A program made the translations under genes and the position numbers. From Isochrysis galbana (Eukaryota; Haptophyta; Isochrysidales; Isochrysidaceae), in the NCBI GenBank assembly GCA_018136815.1, contig CM030931.1, forward strand, positions 857,511 to 921,510: a stretch of DNA of 64,000 nt, read 5' to 3'. Numbering within the stretch: position 1 is the stretch's first letter; each line of letters starts with the position of its first letter. This document shows positions 49,563 to 59,580 of this stretch, in pieces. The notes under the pieces are model-generated. The model was given only the letters and a program-made list of their open reading frames with translations, was not told where the DNA came from and did no database searches.

Positions 49563-51504
49563 ATCCTAGATTGGTCGGCCCACGTAAAAGCACTACAAGC
49601 CAAATGGATCCTGAACTACTTGAATGCGCGGAAAGCACTATGGAAACATGGCCTCGATGCATGGTTCTGTAGGACCGGTCTGGGAAGAGGCGCTGTCCTC
49701 TCTGCGATCCCTATGACAGCGTTGACGGGCAGCATTAGAGGAAACCCGGCACTTCCAACCTTCTGGAAAGAGGCCCTCGCGAATTTTAGAGACCTCGACA
49801 TAAAACCCTCTTTCCTTACGCGGGAAGGCGCGCTCTCACAGCCAATATGGCACAACATACACATCCCCCCCCCTGCGATACGAGCCCCGTGGGCGCGCCT
49901 ATGGGAATCATTACATACCAACGTAGTTCACAACGTCTTCAAGGACGGCGCCCTTACGACGCCGTACAGCAAGGAAGAGTGCTCGGCATATGTAGAGCAC
50001 CTGCCCGAAACCTTCATTCACGAAGGCCGTGTGATACATAAAAAGGAATTTCTTGACTCATGGGACATAGTCGTAGGTTATGCAACAAGACTGTTAGAGC
50101 GAGCGAAAGAGCGCCCCCCCCAAGACACTAAAGGAGAGGAGCCGCACGCTTGCGACACCCAGCCACAGGAGCCAGGGGATGCGCTATCTCGCAGAGAAGT
50201 TAGAGTCACGGAAGACGAAAGATTCATAAGCAGATTCAACAACATCTGGCTACACGCTGACACCGATTATTTAGGAGAGATAGCCGGCACCGGGAATGTG
50301 GCGGAAGCCGAAGAAATCCAATACTACCACCAACCGGCAAAATGGGAGGGCGGATATAAAGGCCCGAGATTCATGGAATACCCTCTAGCGGATGAATACG
50401 CCATACGAAAAGGAAGGGTCGCGCTAGACGCGATCTCCGTCTCCGACATCACCAAAGAAGTGATCAAAACGAATCGGAAAAACGCCCCACAAGCGGCGAG
50501 GTCCGCGTGGGAGAATAGACTTAGCATCACGAAAGAGGAATGGAAACACATAGCTAGACTATACACAATGCCGTTGCTAAAACACACGGATAAACACTTA
50601 CACTTCAAACATATCACGCACAGAAGGATCGGCACGAGAAACAGATTCCCAGACAGCCCGACAGACAAATGTAGACTGTGCCACGGCCACCGAGAAGACT
50701 CGTGCCATCTAGCATGGTGCCCCGCGACGAAAACGATATTCGAAACAATAGACGCCCTTACAAAACACACGCCTACTGCTAAGAGATCGCGTGCACAGAA
50801 AGTGAAAGATAGACTCTTCGCATACCCCGGTACGAACACTCCCGATAGCCTAAAAGCGCTCTACATAATAGCATGGAAACATATAATAAAAGACTTCTAC
50901 AGAGTAGAGTTCGAGGCGCACAAATACCACTATATACCAGTCCTGGAGTCCACGCTGATAAGATTCGCCACCCTGGTCCGAGGCACTAACTCGCCGGATC
51001 CTTACGATTCTATGCGCACGTATAAGGCCGCTCAGGGGAGAAAACCTAAGATCAAAAAAGCGACAGAACTCAGCAGCCCTATATTTACTAAGGATGAACA
51101 AGGTAGGCTACAACCAAGTAAAGAATTTGGCCTCGTAGCAGAAGCCCTCGGCCTAGCTGAGAGGCTCGCATGAATAGACACGACAACCCGCTCCGACCGT
51201 ATGACATCGACCATAATTACGGACATACCGGATATACGGACGTACACATTAGTACGACTACACCCCGAAGCACTCACAGTATCAACAGGTCACTCAACGG
51301 AACAGGAGGGAGGCGAGAACATACCGTTGGGGACAGGTGCACCCCGCTTAACTCGGACCCCCCAAACGACCCGGGCCCCTAAGTAGAGCACGAGGGGAGT
51401 TGCCGCAAGGCAGGGAGTGAGGGAGTGGGAGGAGAAAGAGCGTGGCTTCGTGAGTGTCTTCCATTGCCACGGGCGAGGCGAGGATATTAAAAAGTTTTTT
51501 TTTT
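49563..51504 (+). mobile_element. LINE class I copy, 5'-truncated, 9-bp target duplication
   Basis: GTCTTCGTT flanks both ends (49554-49562, 51505-51513). It is truncated in the segment before WILNYLNARKALWKHGLDAW. The 3' UTR (51174-51480) holds the CCCCTAAGTAGAGCACGAGG block, and the terminus is GGATATTAAAAAG plus about ten T. It is the best preserved ORF2 C-terminus in the window and shows no stop. Confidence 0.93.
49575..51173 (+). CDS. LINE ORF2 C-terminal half, uninterrupted
   Basis: About 530 residues are open without a stop. They begin inside the element, so there is no native start codon. Landmarks in order: SAHVKALQAKWILNYLNARK, LPTFWKEAL, REGALSQPIW, HNVFKDGAL, KKEFLDSWD, YPLADEY, HIARLYTMPLLKHTDKHLHF, HITHRRIGTRNRF, the finger CRLCHGHREDSCHLAWC (C-x2-C-x7-H-x4-C, zf-RVT type), RLFAYPGTNTPDSLKALYII, and AQGRKPK near the end. 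The RT catalytic residues are absent through truncation. An intact frame in a truncated copy points to recent insertion. Confidence 0.85.
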   Translation, partial: SAHVKALQAKWILNYLNARKALWKHGLDAWFCRTGLGRGAVLSAIPMTALTGSIRGNPALPTFWKEALANFRDLDIKPSFLTREGALSQPIWHNIHIPPPAIRAPWARLWESLHTNVVHNVFKDGALTTPYSKEECSAYVEHLPETFIHEGRVIHKKEFLDSWDIVVGYATRLLERAKERPPQDTKGEEPHACDTQPQEPGDALSRREVRVTEDERFISRFNNIWLHADTDYLGEIAGTGNVAEAEEIQYYHQPAKWEGGYKGPRFMEYPLADEYAIRKGRVALDAISVSDITKEVIKTNRKNAPQAARSAWENRLSITKEEWKHIARLYTMPLLKHTDKHLHFKHITHRRIGTRNRFPDSPTDKCRLCHGHREDSCHLAWCPATKTIFETIDALTKHTPTAKRSRAQKVKDRLFAYPGTNTPDSLKALYIIAWKHIIKDFYRVEFEAHKYHYIPVLESTLIRFATLVRGTNSPDPYDSMRTYKAAQGRKPKIKKATELSSPIFTKDEQGRLQPSKEFGLVAEALGLAERLA

Positions 51505-52159
51505 GTCTTCGTTGCGCCCCTTCAACCGAAAGGTGGTGGCTTCCTCCGGGGAGGGGGAGGGGGATGCAGCACTGGCGGTGGTGCGGGCGGTTCAACAGAC
51601 GCACACACCTCTGCCTTCTTGGTAGAGAGTCTGCTTGACCGCAAGGCGCCATGCCCCCCTGGCGAGCCAAACTCAAGAGAGGCTCTCGGCACCCGTGTGC
51701 GCCTGCTGCCCTCTTCCATTCCATCTCGCATGGGGTCGCCAGTCCCCTCGACTTGCGACGGGGACGCGCTGCGGCAACCATGCACTCGCCTTCGCCGCTG
51801 TTGTCCGTCTGCGATGCCATCTCCCGCGTGGCAGGCGGAGACGGACTTGAGTCTGCATGCCTCGGCGTCTCACTCGGGGTGCGGACACCCCGGTCGTCAT
51901 CTCCCTCCTCCTCAGCGGCTTCCCTCAGAGCCTCACCCCCTGGCATGGTGCCCCCCTGCCCCTGCGCGCTCACCAGTCACCAGCGCTTTTTCCCACCACG
52001 CTCCCCCCCCCCCCCTCCCCCCCCCCCGGGGGTACCCCCATCCGCTAACCCGCCACCTTTAATTTCTGCTTGTGCTACCGTAGAGTAGTATTTTTGTGAT
52101 GACTTTAAATAGTAGTCGCCGGCCACCGTCGTCGTGTCGCAGCCTTCTCTCTAATAGCG
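51505..52159. other. Intergenic, LINE target; possible minus-strand ORF
   Basis: The minus strand 51973-51514 is open for about 150 residues (Arg/Ala/Ser/Pro-rich; MSAQGQGGTMPGGEALREAA). Across the LINE and one target copy the frame could continue for about 15 codons. No domain was seen, so this is weak evidence for a gene. C-runs lie at 52004-52026. Confidence 0.3.
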
Positions 52160-53134
52160 ATGGCTTCGGACGACGAGGAGTCCAAAGGACCGCTGGGCAA
52201 GAAGGTGGAGGCACCCACCAAGTACTGCCCCTCTGTGCTCTTTCCTATCCCTCGCCAACGTGGCCGCTCTGTTCTTGGGCTTGGAGATGCCGACCATCTG
52301 CCTTTCATTGGCGTTGACATCTGGAACTGCTACGAGACCTCGTGGCTCAGCCAGCGGGGTGTGCCGACACGCCGTACGCTGGAGATGCGCCTCGATTCGA
52401 ATTCTCCGAATATCGTCGAGTCCAAGTCTCTCAAGTTGTACCTCAACTCGCTCAACTTGCACAAGTTCACCTCAAACGAAGAGGCACTTGCAACCATCTC
52501 TGCTGATCTTGCACCTGTTCTCGGATCGCAACCAAAAATACGGCTTTATCCGTGGGCCGACGCGCCGCTGATTGGGCAAGACTGGGCATGCATTGATGAG
52601 CTAGATACTGCCGACCTTGACTTCCCTGTCTTTGATGGCTCGAGCCGTGTTGATGCTGATGCATCGAGTTTGCACGTCAACAGCGATCAATCCCAGACGG
52701 TCACTGAGCGGCTCTGCACGCACCTGCTTCGCACACTGTGTCCAGTGACTGGCCAGCCAGATTGGGGATCTGTACTGATTGAATACACGGGCCCGCCCAT
52801 CGAAAGAAGCGGGCTTCTCCGCTACATCGTCTCCCTACGTTGTGAGGTTGGTTTCCACGAAAATGCCATTGAGTGCGCTGCCATCCCCAAGCCCGGAGTA
52901 ATGACAGGCATGCGGCATACGGCAATAGAAGACTGACATGTTCGAAACTCATCATTGTTCTTCAGGAGAATTTTCATCGATCTGTCCAAAGCATGTTCGC
53001 CAATTGAGCTTATGGTGATAGGCCGATTCATGCGCCGCGGAGGCATCGACATCAATCCTTGCCGAATCACCCGAACACACCCAAGAGTGCAGGAGATCCT
53101 TCATGCTGATCAGATGCGTGTTCCTGGCCAGTAA
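52160..53134 (+). CDS. queF: NADPH-dependent preQ0 reductase QueF, long form
   Basis: Two exons, 52160-52872 and 52966-53134, give 293 residues. The 93-base intron is phase 2 (GA/GTGCGC...TTCAG/G) and restores FHENAIE-RIFIDLS. Landmarks: SVLFPIPRQRGR; IWNCYETSWLSQRG; SPNIVESKSLKLYLNSLN (substrate-binding Glu, ESKSxKLYLNS signature); LCPVTGQPDWGSVLIEY (nucleophile Cys; Asp of QPDW); GLLRYIVSLR; FHE; FMRRGGIDINP. The length and two tandem T-fold halves match the E. coli-type enzyme. It reduces the nitrile of 7-cyano-7-deazaguanine to preQ1 in queuosine synthesis. Most eukaryotes salvage queuine instead, so a QueF with a spliceosomal intron is unusual. The end of exon 2 (GAGATCCTTCATGCTGATCA) is repeated 97 bases downstream. 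The first about 15 residues carry no clear targeting signal. Confidence 0.94.
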
Positions 53135-53187
53135 CGCCATCGTTGTGTGCTAGTAAATTCCAATTGAATTATATAGAAGCGTCGGAG

Positions 53188-53415
53188 ATCCTTCATGCTG
53201 ATCACAAGTACGTTCATGTTACCCCCCAGGAGCCAACGCCCCCCAGGAGCTCTCGGGGACCCCCAGGGCAGCTATCGGGGGGAAATTTTCTCCCGATCGC
53301 CAGCAGCCTCACCGAGAGCTACCGGGGGACCGAGAGAATCCCCCGAGAGCTATTGGGAGATTGCTCATGGGGGGTGCCGTATGCGGATCCCCCAGTAGCT
53401 ATCGGGGGGAGATGA
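53188..53415. repeat. Duplicated QueF tail and AGCTATCGGGG-rich tract
   Basis: GAGATCCTTCATGCTGATCA at 53188 duplicates 53091. From 53220 to 53415 the sequence is built of direct and inverted copies of C-runs plus CAGGAGC, AGCTATCGGGGG and CCGAGAGCTA, which could fold extensively. Confidence 0.7.
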
Positions 53416-54230
53416 AAAAAAAACATCTGAAAATTCTGGGCTACACACCTACTACTACTACATTGACGGGATCCCCCTTCTCAGCCTACACCGCCCTCAA
53501 TTTCCCTTTCCCCACCTCTTCCCGTGCCCCCCTTCTTTCCTTTTTCTTCGGTTTCCGGGGTCCGGCCCTGGTGCGCTACCTAAGGCCTGGTTCGGAGTGC
53601 GGGGGCCGGGCAGGCTTGTTGTGTTCTCTCTCTTGGCGTGCGCGTCTGCCCATGCTCGCGTCTAATGCGCCGGTGGCGCCGGGTCCGCTGCGTCCCTGGT
53701 GTTTTCCTTGGCCAATGCTTTCTTGGCTTATTCTTCTTTGTTTCGTTGCTCCTTGGGTTCCTCGACAGCGTGTGCTATCCTCAACTTTGTGGCTAGTTTC
53801 ACTAGTTCCTCGCTCCTCGCTGGGTTTGAGCCCACCGTTGTCGTTCATAGTTCATACTGAAAACGGGCCTCAAGTCGCTTATGTCTATCCTTTTCTTGGG
53901 TTGCCTACCCATGCCCGCTTGGGCAGTTCTTGCCGAGTCGGTCTCGTGTGCGAAGAGTAGAGCTTTACTTAACGTGGTGAAGCGCTCTATTGTTCTTATC
54001 AGTATTGATTCTACTGAGAATACAACTCCGTCGTAGTGTATTCTGTATTCTATAGAAATCTGTAATGATAAACCTCCATGCTACAAGGTATAGAGTGTAT
54101 ATCGCTTTCGGGGCGTCCCCTTTTGGGAATATAAATAGGTTGTCGATAATAGTTTCCTCTCTGTTCCTTTCCGCCTTGGGTGAGAACTGGGCGATTTCAT
54201 TTATCGCGTCCAGAGTGCGCGGTGGCCCTG
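53416..54230 (-). mobile_element. LINE class II 3' end, 5'-truncated
   Basis: The A-run at 53416 marks the sense T-run; on the minus strand GAATTTTCAGATG precedes it. Coding pieces from about 54230: LDAINEIAQFSPKAERNREE, IIDNLFIFPKGDAPKAIYTL, YLVAWRFIITDFYRI, then, after frame breaks, the class II tail GRQPKKRI. They match the 7702-9876 copy at its residues after the finger. Several indels make it dead. Confidence 0.85.
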
Positions 54231-54289
54231 ATCGCGAAGCTGAGTGCAATAGACCACGACGCGGCCCATCCGCCACACCCTAGACTCAC

Positions 54290-54525
54290 GGCGCGGCGTG
54301 GGCACCTTTGATGAGGTGGGCACAGTCGGCGGCGGCAGCGTGCTACGCGACGGCCGCCTCGTCTACAATGTATTTGGTCTTTGAGATCTTGGAGTACTCG
54401 TCGGAGTAGTCGCCGACGAGCATGAGCTTGGCCTTGCACCAACGGCCCAGGGATGGCTCGATGAGTGCCCACATCGACGGGTAGCGTTCCTTGGCCAAAT
54501 CCACGCGGGGCTCATGGATGCTATT
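54290..54525 (-). pseudogene. Unrecognised coding relic
   Basis: On the minus strand one frame reads VDLAKERYPSMWALIEPSLG, RWCKAKLMLVGDYSDEYSKI, SKTKYIVDEAAVA and then a stop. Composition looks like real protein, but neither start nor family is recognisable. It abuts the truncated LINE on its left. Confidence 0.35.
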
Positions 54526-54720
54526 CTCTTAGTCGTGCTTTGCAATCTACTCGGCAACCGCCCCCTGACCCTATGAGTTGTGCGCCCTGTTTAGTGGGTT
54601 GTTAGGGCAAACCCAAACCCGGGCACCCCAAGCGCAAAGATGACAGATGACAGGGGAGACCCTCGGGGGGAGGTAGCGAACCTTGGGGAAGATCGGCGAG
54701 GCTTCAGCCGTTGCTCAGAA

Positions 54721-54995
54721 AAAAAAACCTTTTAATATTCTCGCCTCCTCTGTATTCTACAGCTTGTGGCCCACCATGGGGAGGGCCAGCATGGCTGCAG
54801 TGGCTGGTGTGGCCGGGGCCACGGGCCGTGCGGCGCGACCGGGGTCGCGCTCACCTGCTCGGCCTCTGCGGGCGGACGCGGTCGCTTCGCCAGCGACAGC
54901 TCCATGGGTGCCGGAGGGGCGCCCGCGGCGGGGTGCCCGAAGGAGAGGGGGGGCGCGTCGGCGCGCTCCATGGCGACCAAGTATAAACTTAGTTG
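54721..54995 (-). mobile_element. Minimal LINE-derived element (275 bases) with 16-bp target duplication
   Basis: CAGCCGTTGCTCAGAA flanks both sides (54705-54720, 54996-55011). On the minus strand it starts with the class I stem-loop (54995-54976), GTCGCC, ATGGAGCGC, encodes about 75 residues of the LINE N-terminal ORF (MERADAPPLSFGHPAAGAPP), then jumps to the last few dozen bases: GGCGAGAATATTAAAAGG plus T-run. The tail is the same as in the LINE at 51480-51504. Confidence 0.95.
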
Positions 54996-55011
54996 CAGCC
55001 GTTGCTCAGAA

Positions 55012-55774
55012 GGCGGCAAAGGAGGCAGACATCTTTCCTTTGTCTTCCCCCCCCCCCCCCCCCGAAGACAACCCGGTAGTCTTTAAGACTACGGGTTTGC
55101 GCAACCGCCGAGACCGAGACGCCTGAGTGAGCCTGAGCTTGGGCTCCTAACCAACTGGCAGTCATTGCGAGGCCAACAGCCGGCGATCGGCCGACGTGGA
55201 ACCTCCGCGTTCGTCATGAGGATTGGGATTCGCCCGACATTCACTGCTTTGATTCTCCCACGCGCGCGATCCTCCTCCTCCCATTCTCCCAAAATAGACT
55301 TCCATAGGCCGGACAAGGGGGGGAGTCACTCACCGACGCCATGGTTTTTCGTGGGGTAGAGGGGGTTCGCAGGGGGATGGGGGGGCAGGTAAGGGGGGTC
55401 CCTGGGGAATCCTTGGACACCCAGGAGGGGTGGAAAATAGTGGTAAAAAAGCGTGAGTGACCGGCCTATAGTTTTAGCATAAAAGCCGCACAGTTTGAGC
55501 ATTTGGAGCAAGAAACGAACGATCGGGCACCCCTCGGTCACGCCGTGTCTGGGTCATCATTGGGGACGTTGGCGTGTTGTCGGGGCCGAGGGGATCGATT
55601 TGAATGGGGGGGGGGGGGGGGGGGGGGGAGTAGCATACGCGCGGGGCGGGGGGAGGGGGAACTTGGCCGTGGAGTGGTGGTTTCGAGCATTGTACTGTGG
55701 CGTTCCGACCAGTCCCAGCCCACATAGCATGTGGCGCTGGCTGTATCTGCAGCTAATTGACCCGAATCGAGAGC
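55012..55774. other. Intergenic with inverted repeats and a long G-run
   Basis: At 55039-55068 GTCTTC, a C-run and GAAGAC form an inverted repeat around C17. At about 55071-55091 CCGGTAGTCTT pairs with AAGACTACGGG. A run of 20 or more G lies at about 55605-55628. No gene was supported. Confidence 0.5.
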
Positions 55775-58333
55775 TCAACACTCAGTGGCCCTTTCAAGAG
55801 CTGCCATTCTTGCGCGCGTGGCTCCAATTTCCGAGCGCAAGCGGCGTTGGGACGGCACGCCCTGAGATTTTTTGGGAGGGACACGTCCTCGGCCGCGCGG
55901 GGGAGCTCCGATGGTGTTCGGTGCGTCTGCAGCGCGTGATAGGATGGGTTCCGGCGACAGCGACTTGCCGTAGGTACGCAGCTCTAGCTTGGCGAGCTGT
56001 TTCTGGAGCAAGGCAAGCTCCCGGGCATACCTGAAGGGGCGAGGGAGAGGGCGGGGAGCGGCTCAACCACAGTGTTATTGCAGTTGAAGGTGGGCCACCT
56101 ACGAAGGATTGACCACGGGATAGATAAGAAGCTGACGCGACGCGTAGCGCACCCCTCTCCTTCTAGCCGACGGCGCGTTTCCAACGCTGAATGTTGCTTC
56201 TGCAGTCTCGCAAGCATCTCTTCGAGTTCCTTGATTCGCATACCCAGCGCTTGTTGGAGAGAATTGTGCTCAGCTGTAAGCAACCCCATGGTTCGCTCGG
56301 TATCCGTGACCTGAGCATCACGTGAGCATGGGAGGGTGTAATCCGAGTGAGGACACATGGTAGAGCGCAGCCAATCTGGCAAGGCGCACCTGCTTGCGGA
56401 AGAGATTAACATATTCCTCGGCGCTTTGCTTAGCAGAGACCGTAGCTAGTTGAACCTCATTGGCAGTATCCGTGCTGTGAATGAAGTCAAGCATAAGAGA
56501 TGCAGGTCAAACATCAAAGAATGGCACAGCTCCCTAGCATATTGGTGTGCCGACGTGCCAAATGCTGTTTCGTGCCGCGTGGCACCCTCACCGCAGGGCT
56601 GCGAGTTCCTCGTTCCTCTCTGCAAGCTCTTGCCTAAGCTCTTCGATTCGTTCCGCATCAGCACGTTGGCGAGCAAGCGACTCGTGACGGAGGTTAAGAT
56701 AATCCTCGGTGTGTTTCTACATCCATGAAGGAATATGAATTACATGAGTAATCTGTGTTCAAGTCTGAGCAAAGTCTTGTACCGCCACCGATTGGTCAAA
56801 CATTTGCGCGCTGCAAGCATACACAGGCGTCGGCATTGAGCTTCGAGGGCGTGCTACTTGCTCACATGCAATAGCCTCTCCGATTCTTGCAAAACCTCTT
56901 CGAGCTTGCGCATTTGCTCGCTTTCAGTAGCCCGCCGATTTTCCTCCTCTGCAATGCGAAGTCGCCTGTCTTCGAGCAGAGCACCAACCCGTTCACGAGC
57001 AAGACGATCCTAATATAACGGCAATGAGGACACCCTAGATTGTGGAGCGCACACGGCATAATTCCATTGCGTATTTCGCGCTTTTATTGGCCACGTGAGT
57101 CACCTGCTCGGCGAGCTGTGCTCGCAGTGATTCGATGGACAAGAGAAGCGAATCGACTTTTTCGTTTGGCATGTAGATTGTACGGAGAACTCTCGTGGCT
57201 CCTGTGCAAAAAGAAGACACACGCGTCCGGTATCAAGCATCGTACAGACTAGAAGGCAAGATTTGAGCCTTCGATGGCAGGTCACGGATCCGTTCTCTCC
57301 CCGAACGTTCCTGCATCAAACCACACTGCAGCTTCGGCTTGGCTTGTCCATACTTTCCTGACTCGGCAGCATTTGAACCTCGCAAAAACATGGGAGCACG
57401 GCATCCGATGCACATACCTTCCGAATCTGCGGTCACCTTGCCACTCGTTGTTCCAACTATGGTTGGGCTCAAGGCTCCACCCGGCACCGCTGCAGCTGAC
57501 TGCGCACGTGATGCGCGCGGCTGGCAAATTCCGCCGCCACTACTCATTCGTGTCGAACTATCGCCAGCACCCACGCTCTTGCCGGACTTGCCAGCGATGC
57601 CCGCCCTTTCCACACCACCGACACGGTTGCCGCTAATGCCTACACTTTCCACTCGTGTTGACCAAACTTGCCCTGCTTTTGATTCACCGGTGTGGGCACT
57701 TAATGCAGCACCGGGCACAGGCGCTGAAGAGGTGACACGAGTTTGAGGATGAAGAAAGACGCATTCCGGTGCTTGAGTTCGTACGAAAGTGGCGTCATGA
57801 GTGAGTGGTTCCACAAGGGAGAGAAGGTGCCTGCCACAAGTAAGGCACACCATTTGTGGGATGAGATGAAGTGCAATGGACTGCGAGGTTGGCAACTGTA
57901 AACGCACAGATCATTCGCATGACCACAGTCGCAATCTTGGTTGTGTGGTGTTCAATTCTCCATCAGACATTGTTCCAAAGATGCATGCCGCAAGCCATGT
58001 GTCAACGCACTGAATTTTGCGCCGGTCTTCTGCTTCTTGAATCCTCAGCTCATCGTTCTCGGCCTGAAGACGGAGACATTTATCTCGCTCTTCCCAGACA
58101 TAAATGTGCGAGTCCGAAAGCGCGCGTTGCAGCTCGGCCACCTCCGCGCTACGCTTCTGAAGCTCCCACCGGATGCGGTGTGCCTCGTTCTTGCTCACGC
58201 CCACCTCCTCTATCCTTGTGCGCAGGCTGGCCATCTCGTCCTCTGAAGCGGCGACCCGTGCCTGGTAATAAGTAAGCAGCTCCCGCGAGAGCGGCAGCTC
58301 CGGCTCGTCCACTAGCGCCGAAGAGAGCGCCAT
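55775..58333 (-). CDS. CCDC77: CCDC77-like centrosomal coiled-coil protein
   Basis: Exons: 58333 to about 57995; about 57905-57250; 57201-57104; 57009-56866; 56716-56592; 56474-56390; 56310-56153; 56030-55775. From exon 3 on, phases agree and all introns are GT-AG. CCDC77 landmarks: LPLSRELLTYYQARVA, WELQKRSAEVAELQRALSDS, YVWEERDKCLRLQAENDELR, EDRRKIQ; LLLSIESLRAQLAEQ; RERVGALLEDRRLRIAEEEN; DYLNLRHESLARQRADAERI; VTDTERTMGLL...ALETRRRLEGEG joined to YARELALLQKQLAKLELRTY. Exon 2 is a low-complexity Gly/Ser linker with a CLTC/CIGC Cys pair, absent from the animal protein as I know it. CCDC77 is a centrosome/ciliary-base component in animals, which suggests a flagellated organism. The exon 1-2 junction is uncertain. 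Confidence 0.82.
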
Positions 58334-58440
58334 CCCAAAAAGGGCGAGAGAGAGAGGGACTAGAGGTGGGCCGAGCGAGGGCGCCGGCCTGCGCGCGGCG
58401 AGGCAGGTAAACCATGAGCTGGGGAGCGCGGGAACTAAGT

Positions 58441-58617
58441 TCATAGTAGTACTTTTTTTGCCCAGGGGGGGCACGAGCCCCCCCCTCTCCCTCTCTCCCC
58501 TCCTCCCCTGCCATGGGGGAGGAACCACCCATGCTCCTGACATGCCCTATGGCATGCCAGGAGTAGACTGCCCTGCTGACCCCCACTCTCCTCCCCACAG
58601 GCTCGCCTGATTCGCCC
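58441..58617 (+). mobile_element. 5' remnant of the 397-889 element family
   Basis: It opens with AACTAAGTTCATAGTAGTAC (a decayed version of the terminal stem-loop), then GGGGGGGCACGAGCCCCCCC, CCATGGGGGAGGAACCACCC and GCATGCCAGGAG. Read in reverse complement this matches 800-889. It ends next to the TTAA element. Confidence 0.7.
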
Positions 58618-58621
58618 TTAA

Positions 58622-59100
58622 CTGTTTACTGCCGGAGCATGCAAATGGATGCTTCATTCAAACGACATATTTCGTCCCTGCTCGCCAACGCCTTGACGGG
58701 TGCCCATGAGGTGCGGGGGGAGCCTCAGGGACATCCTTCCCCACACTCCCACCCATTCACAACATAATAGGTCGAGATTGTAGTATGGAATGATGGAGAA
58801 AATAGGCCCAGGGGCGAAGCAGCCATATGGATGCTTCAGTTTACCAAATAATCCACGTGTGCACGTTAGAAAGAGGTGTGCTCGGATGGGGCGGCTGAGG
58901 GGCGAGGGGAGGGCGGCACGGCGCAACGGAGTGGGACTGGGAGGGAGAGAGGGGGGGGGGGGATCGGGAAAAATTTGGTCATCTCTTTCTTTGCGGAAAG
59001 CGTCGCTTATATCGTTGAACATGTCTTCCTCTCTTCTCTCACCTCAAAAAACGAAACTTCGAAGCATCCATTTGCATGCTGCGCTCCCGGCAGTAAAGAG
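58622..59100. mobile_element. piggyBac-type MITE with TTAA duplication
   Basis: TTAA flanks both ends (58618-58621, 59101-59104). The terminal inverted repeats are CTGTTTACTGCCGG and, reversed from the right end, CTCTTTACTGCCGG. A subterminal inverted repeat GCATGCAAATGGATGCTTC follows on both sides. The 479-base interior has no transposase. TTAA target duplications with short C-starting TIRs are characteristic of the piggyBac superfamily. Confidence 0.88.
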
Positions 59101-59398
59101 TTAAGGTCGCGTTCCGTCGAAAGAGGACCGTGCGAAAGTTTTGTTTTCATATCCTGTTTAAAGTAATGATAAAGTACAATTTATCGATCAATAAGGTTAT
59201 AATTGACATATCCTTGAATACACTCGAATTATTAAATACGAGTTTTACAGCGGGCTTAGGCGGAACCGGCCAGTATAAAGTGTGGCTGAGTGAGTGGAGT
59301 GGCTGTGGCTGTGGCTGTGGCGTGTGATGTAGAGAATTGTTGAGGCATGGATGGGGCCCTCCAAGGGCGGCCGTGCTCAATCAAGGAGGGCTAAGACC
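59101..59398. other. Intergenic
   Basis: AT-rich with a GTGGCT repeat at about 59300-59320. No gene was seen. Confidence 0.35.
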
Positions 59399-59580
59399 CG
59401 TAACCGGTTTACCAGATATCCAGATAATAGGTATCTTTGCCTATTAAGTAGACGGATCCAGGTATCCAGATAGGGATCGTGCGCCGCGCTACCAGACAGC
59501 CGGATATCCAGATAGTAAATCCTGGCATACCAGATACTTCCAGGTACCCGGTTATCCGTCATGTATCCAGATACCGTTGC
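59399..59580. repeat. Diverged CCAGATA/TATCCAGATA repeats
   Basis: TACCAGATATCCAGATA, ATCCAGGTATCCAGATAG, TACCAGACAGCCGGATATCC and GTATCCAGATACC recur over about 180 bases with irregular spacing, an old degenerate tandem array. Confidence 0.6.
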
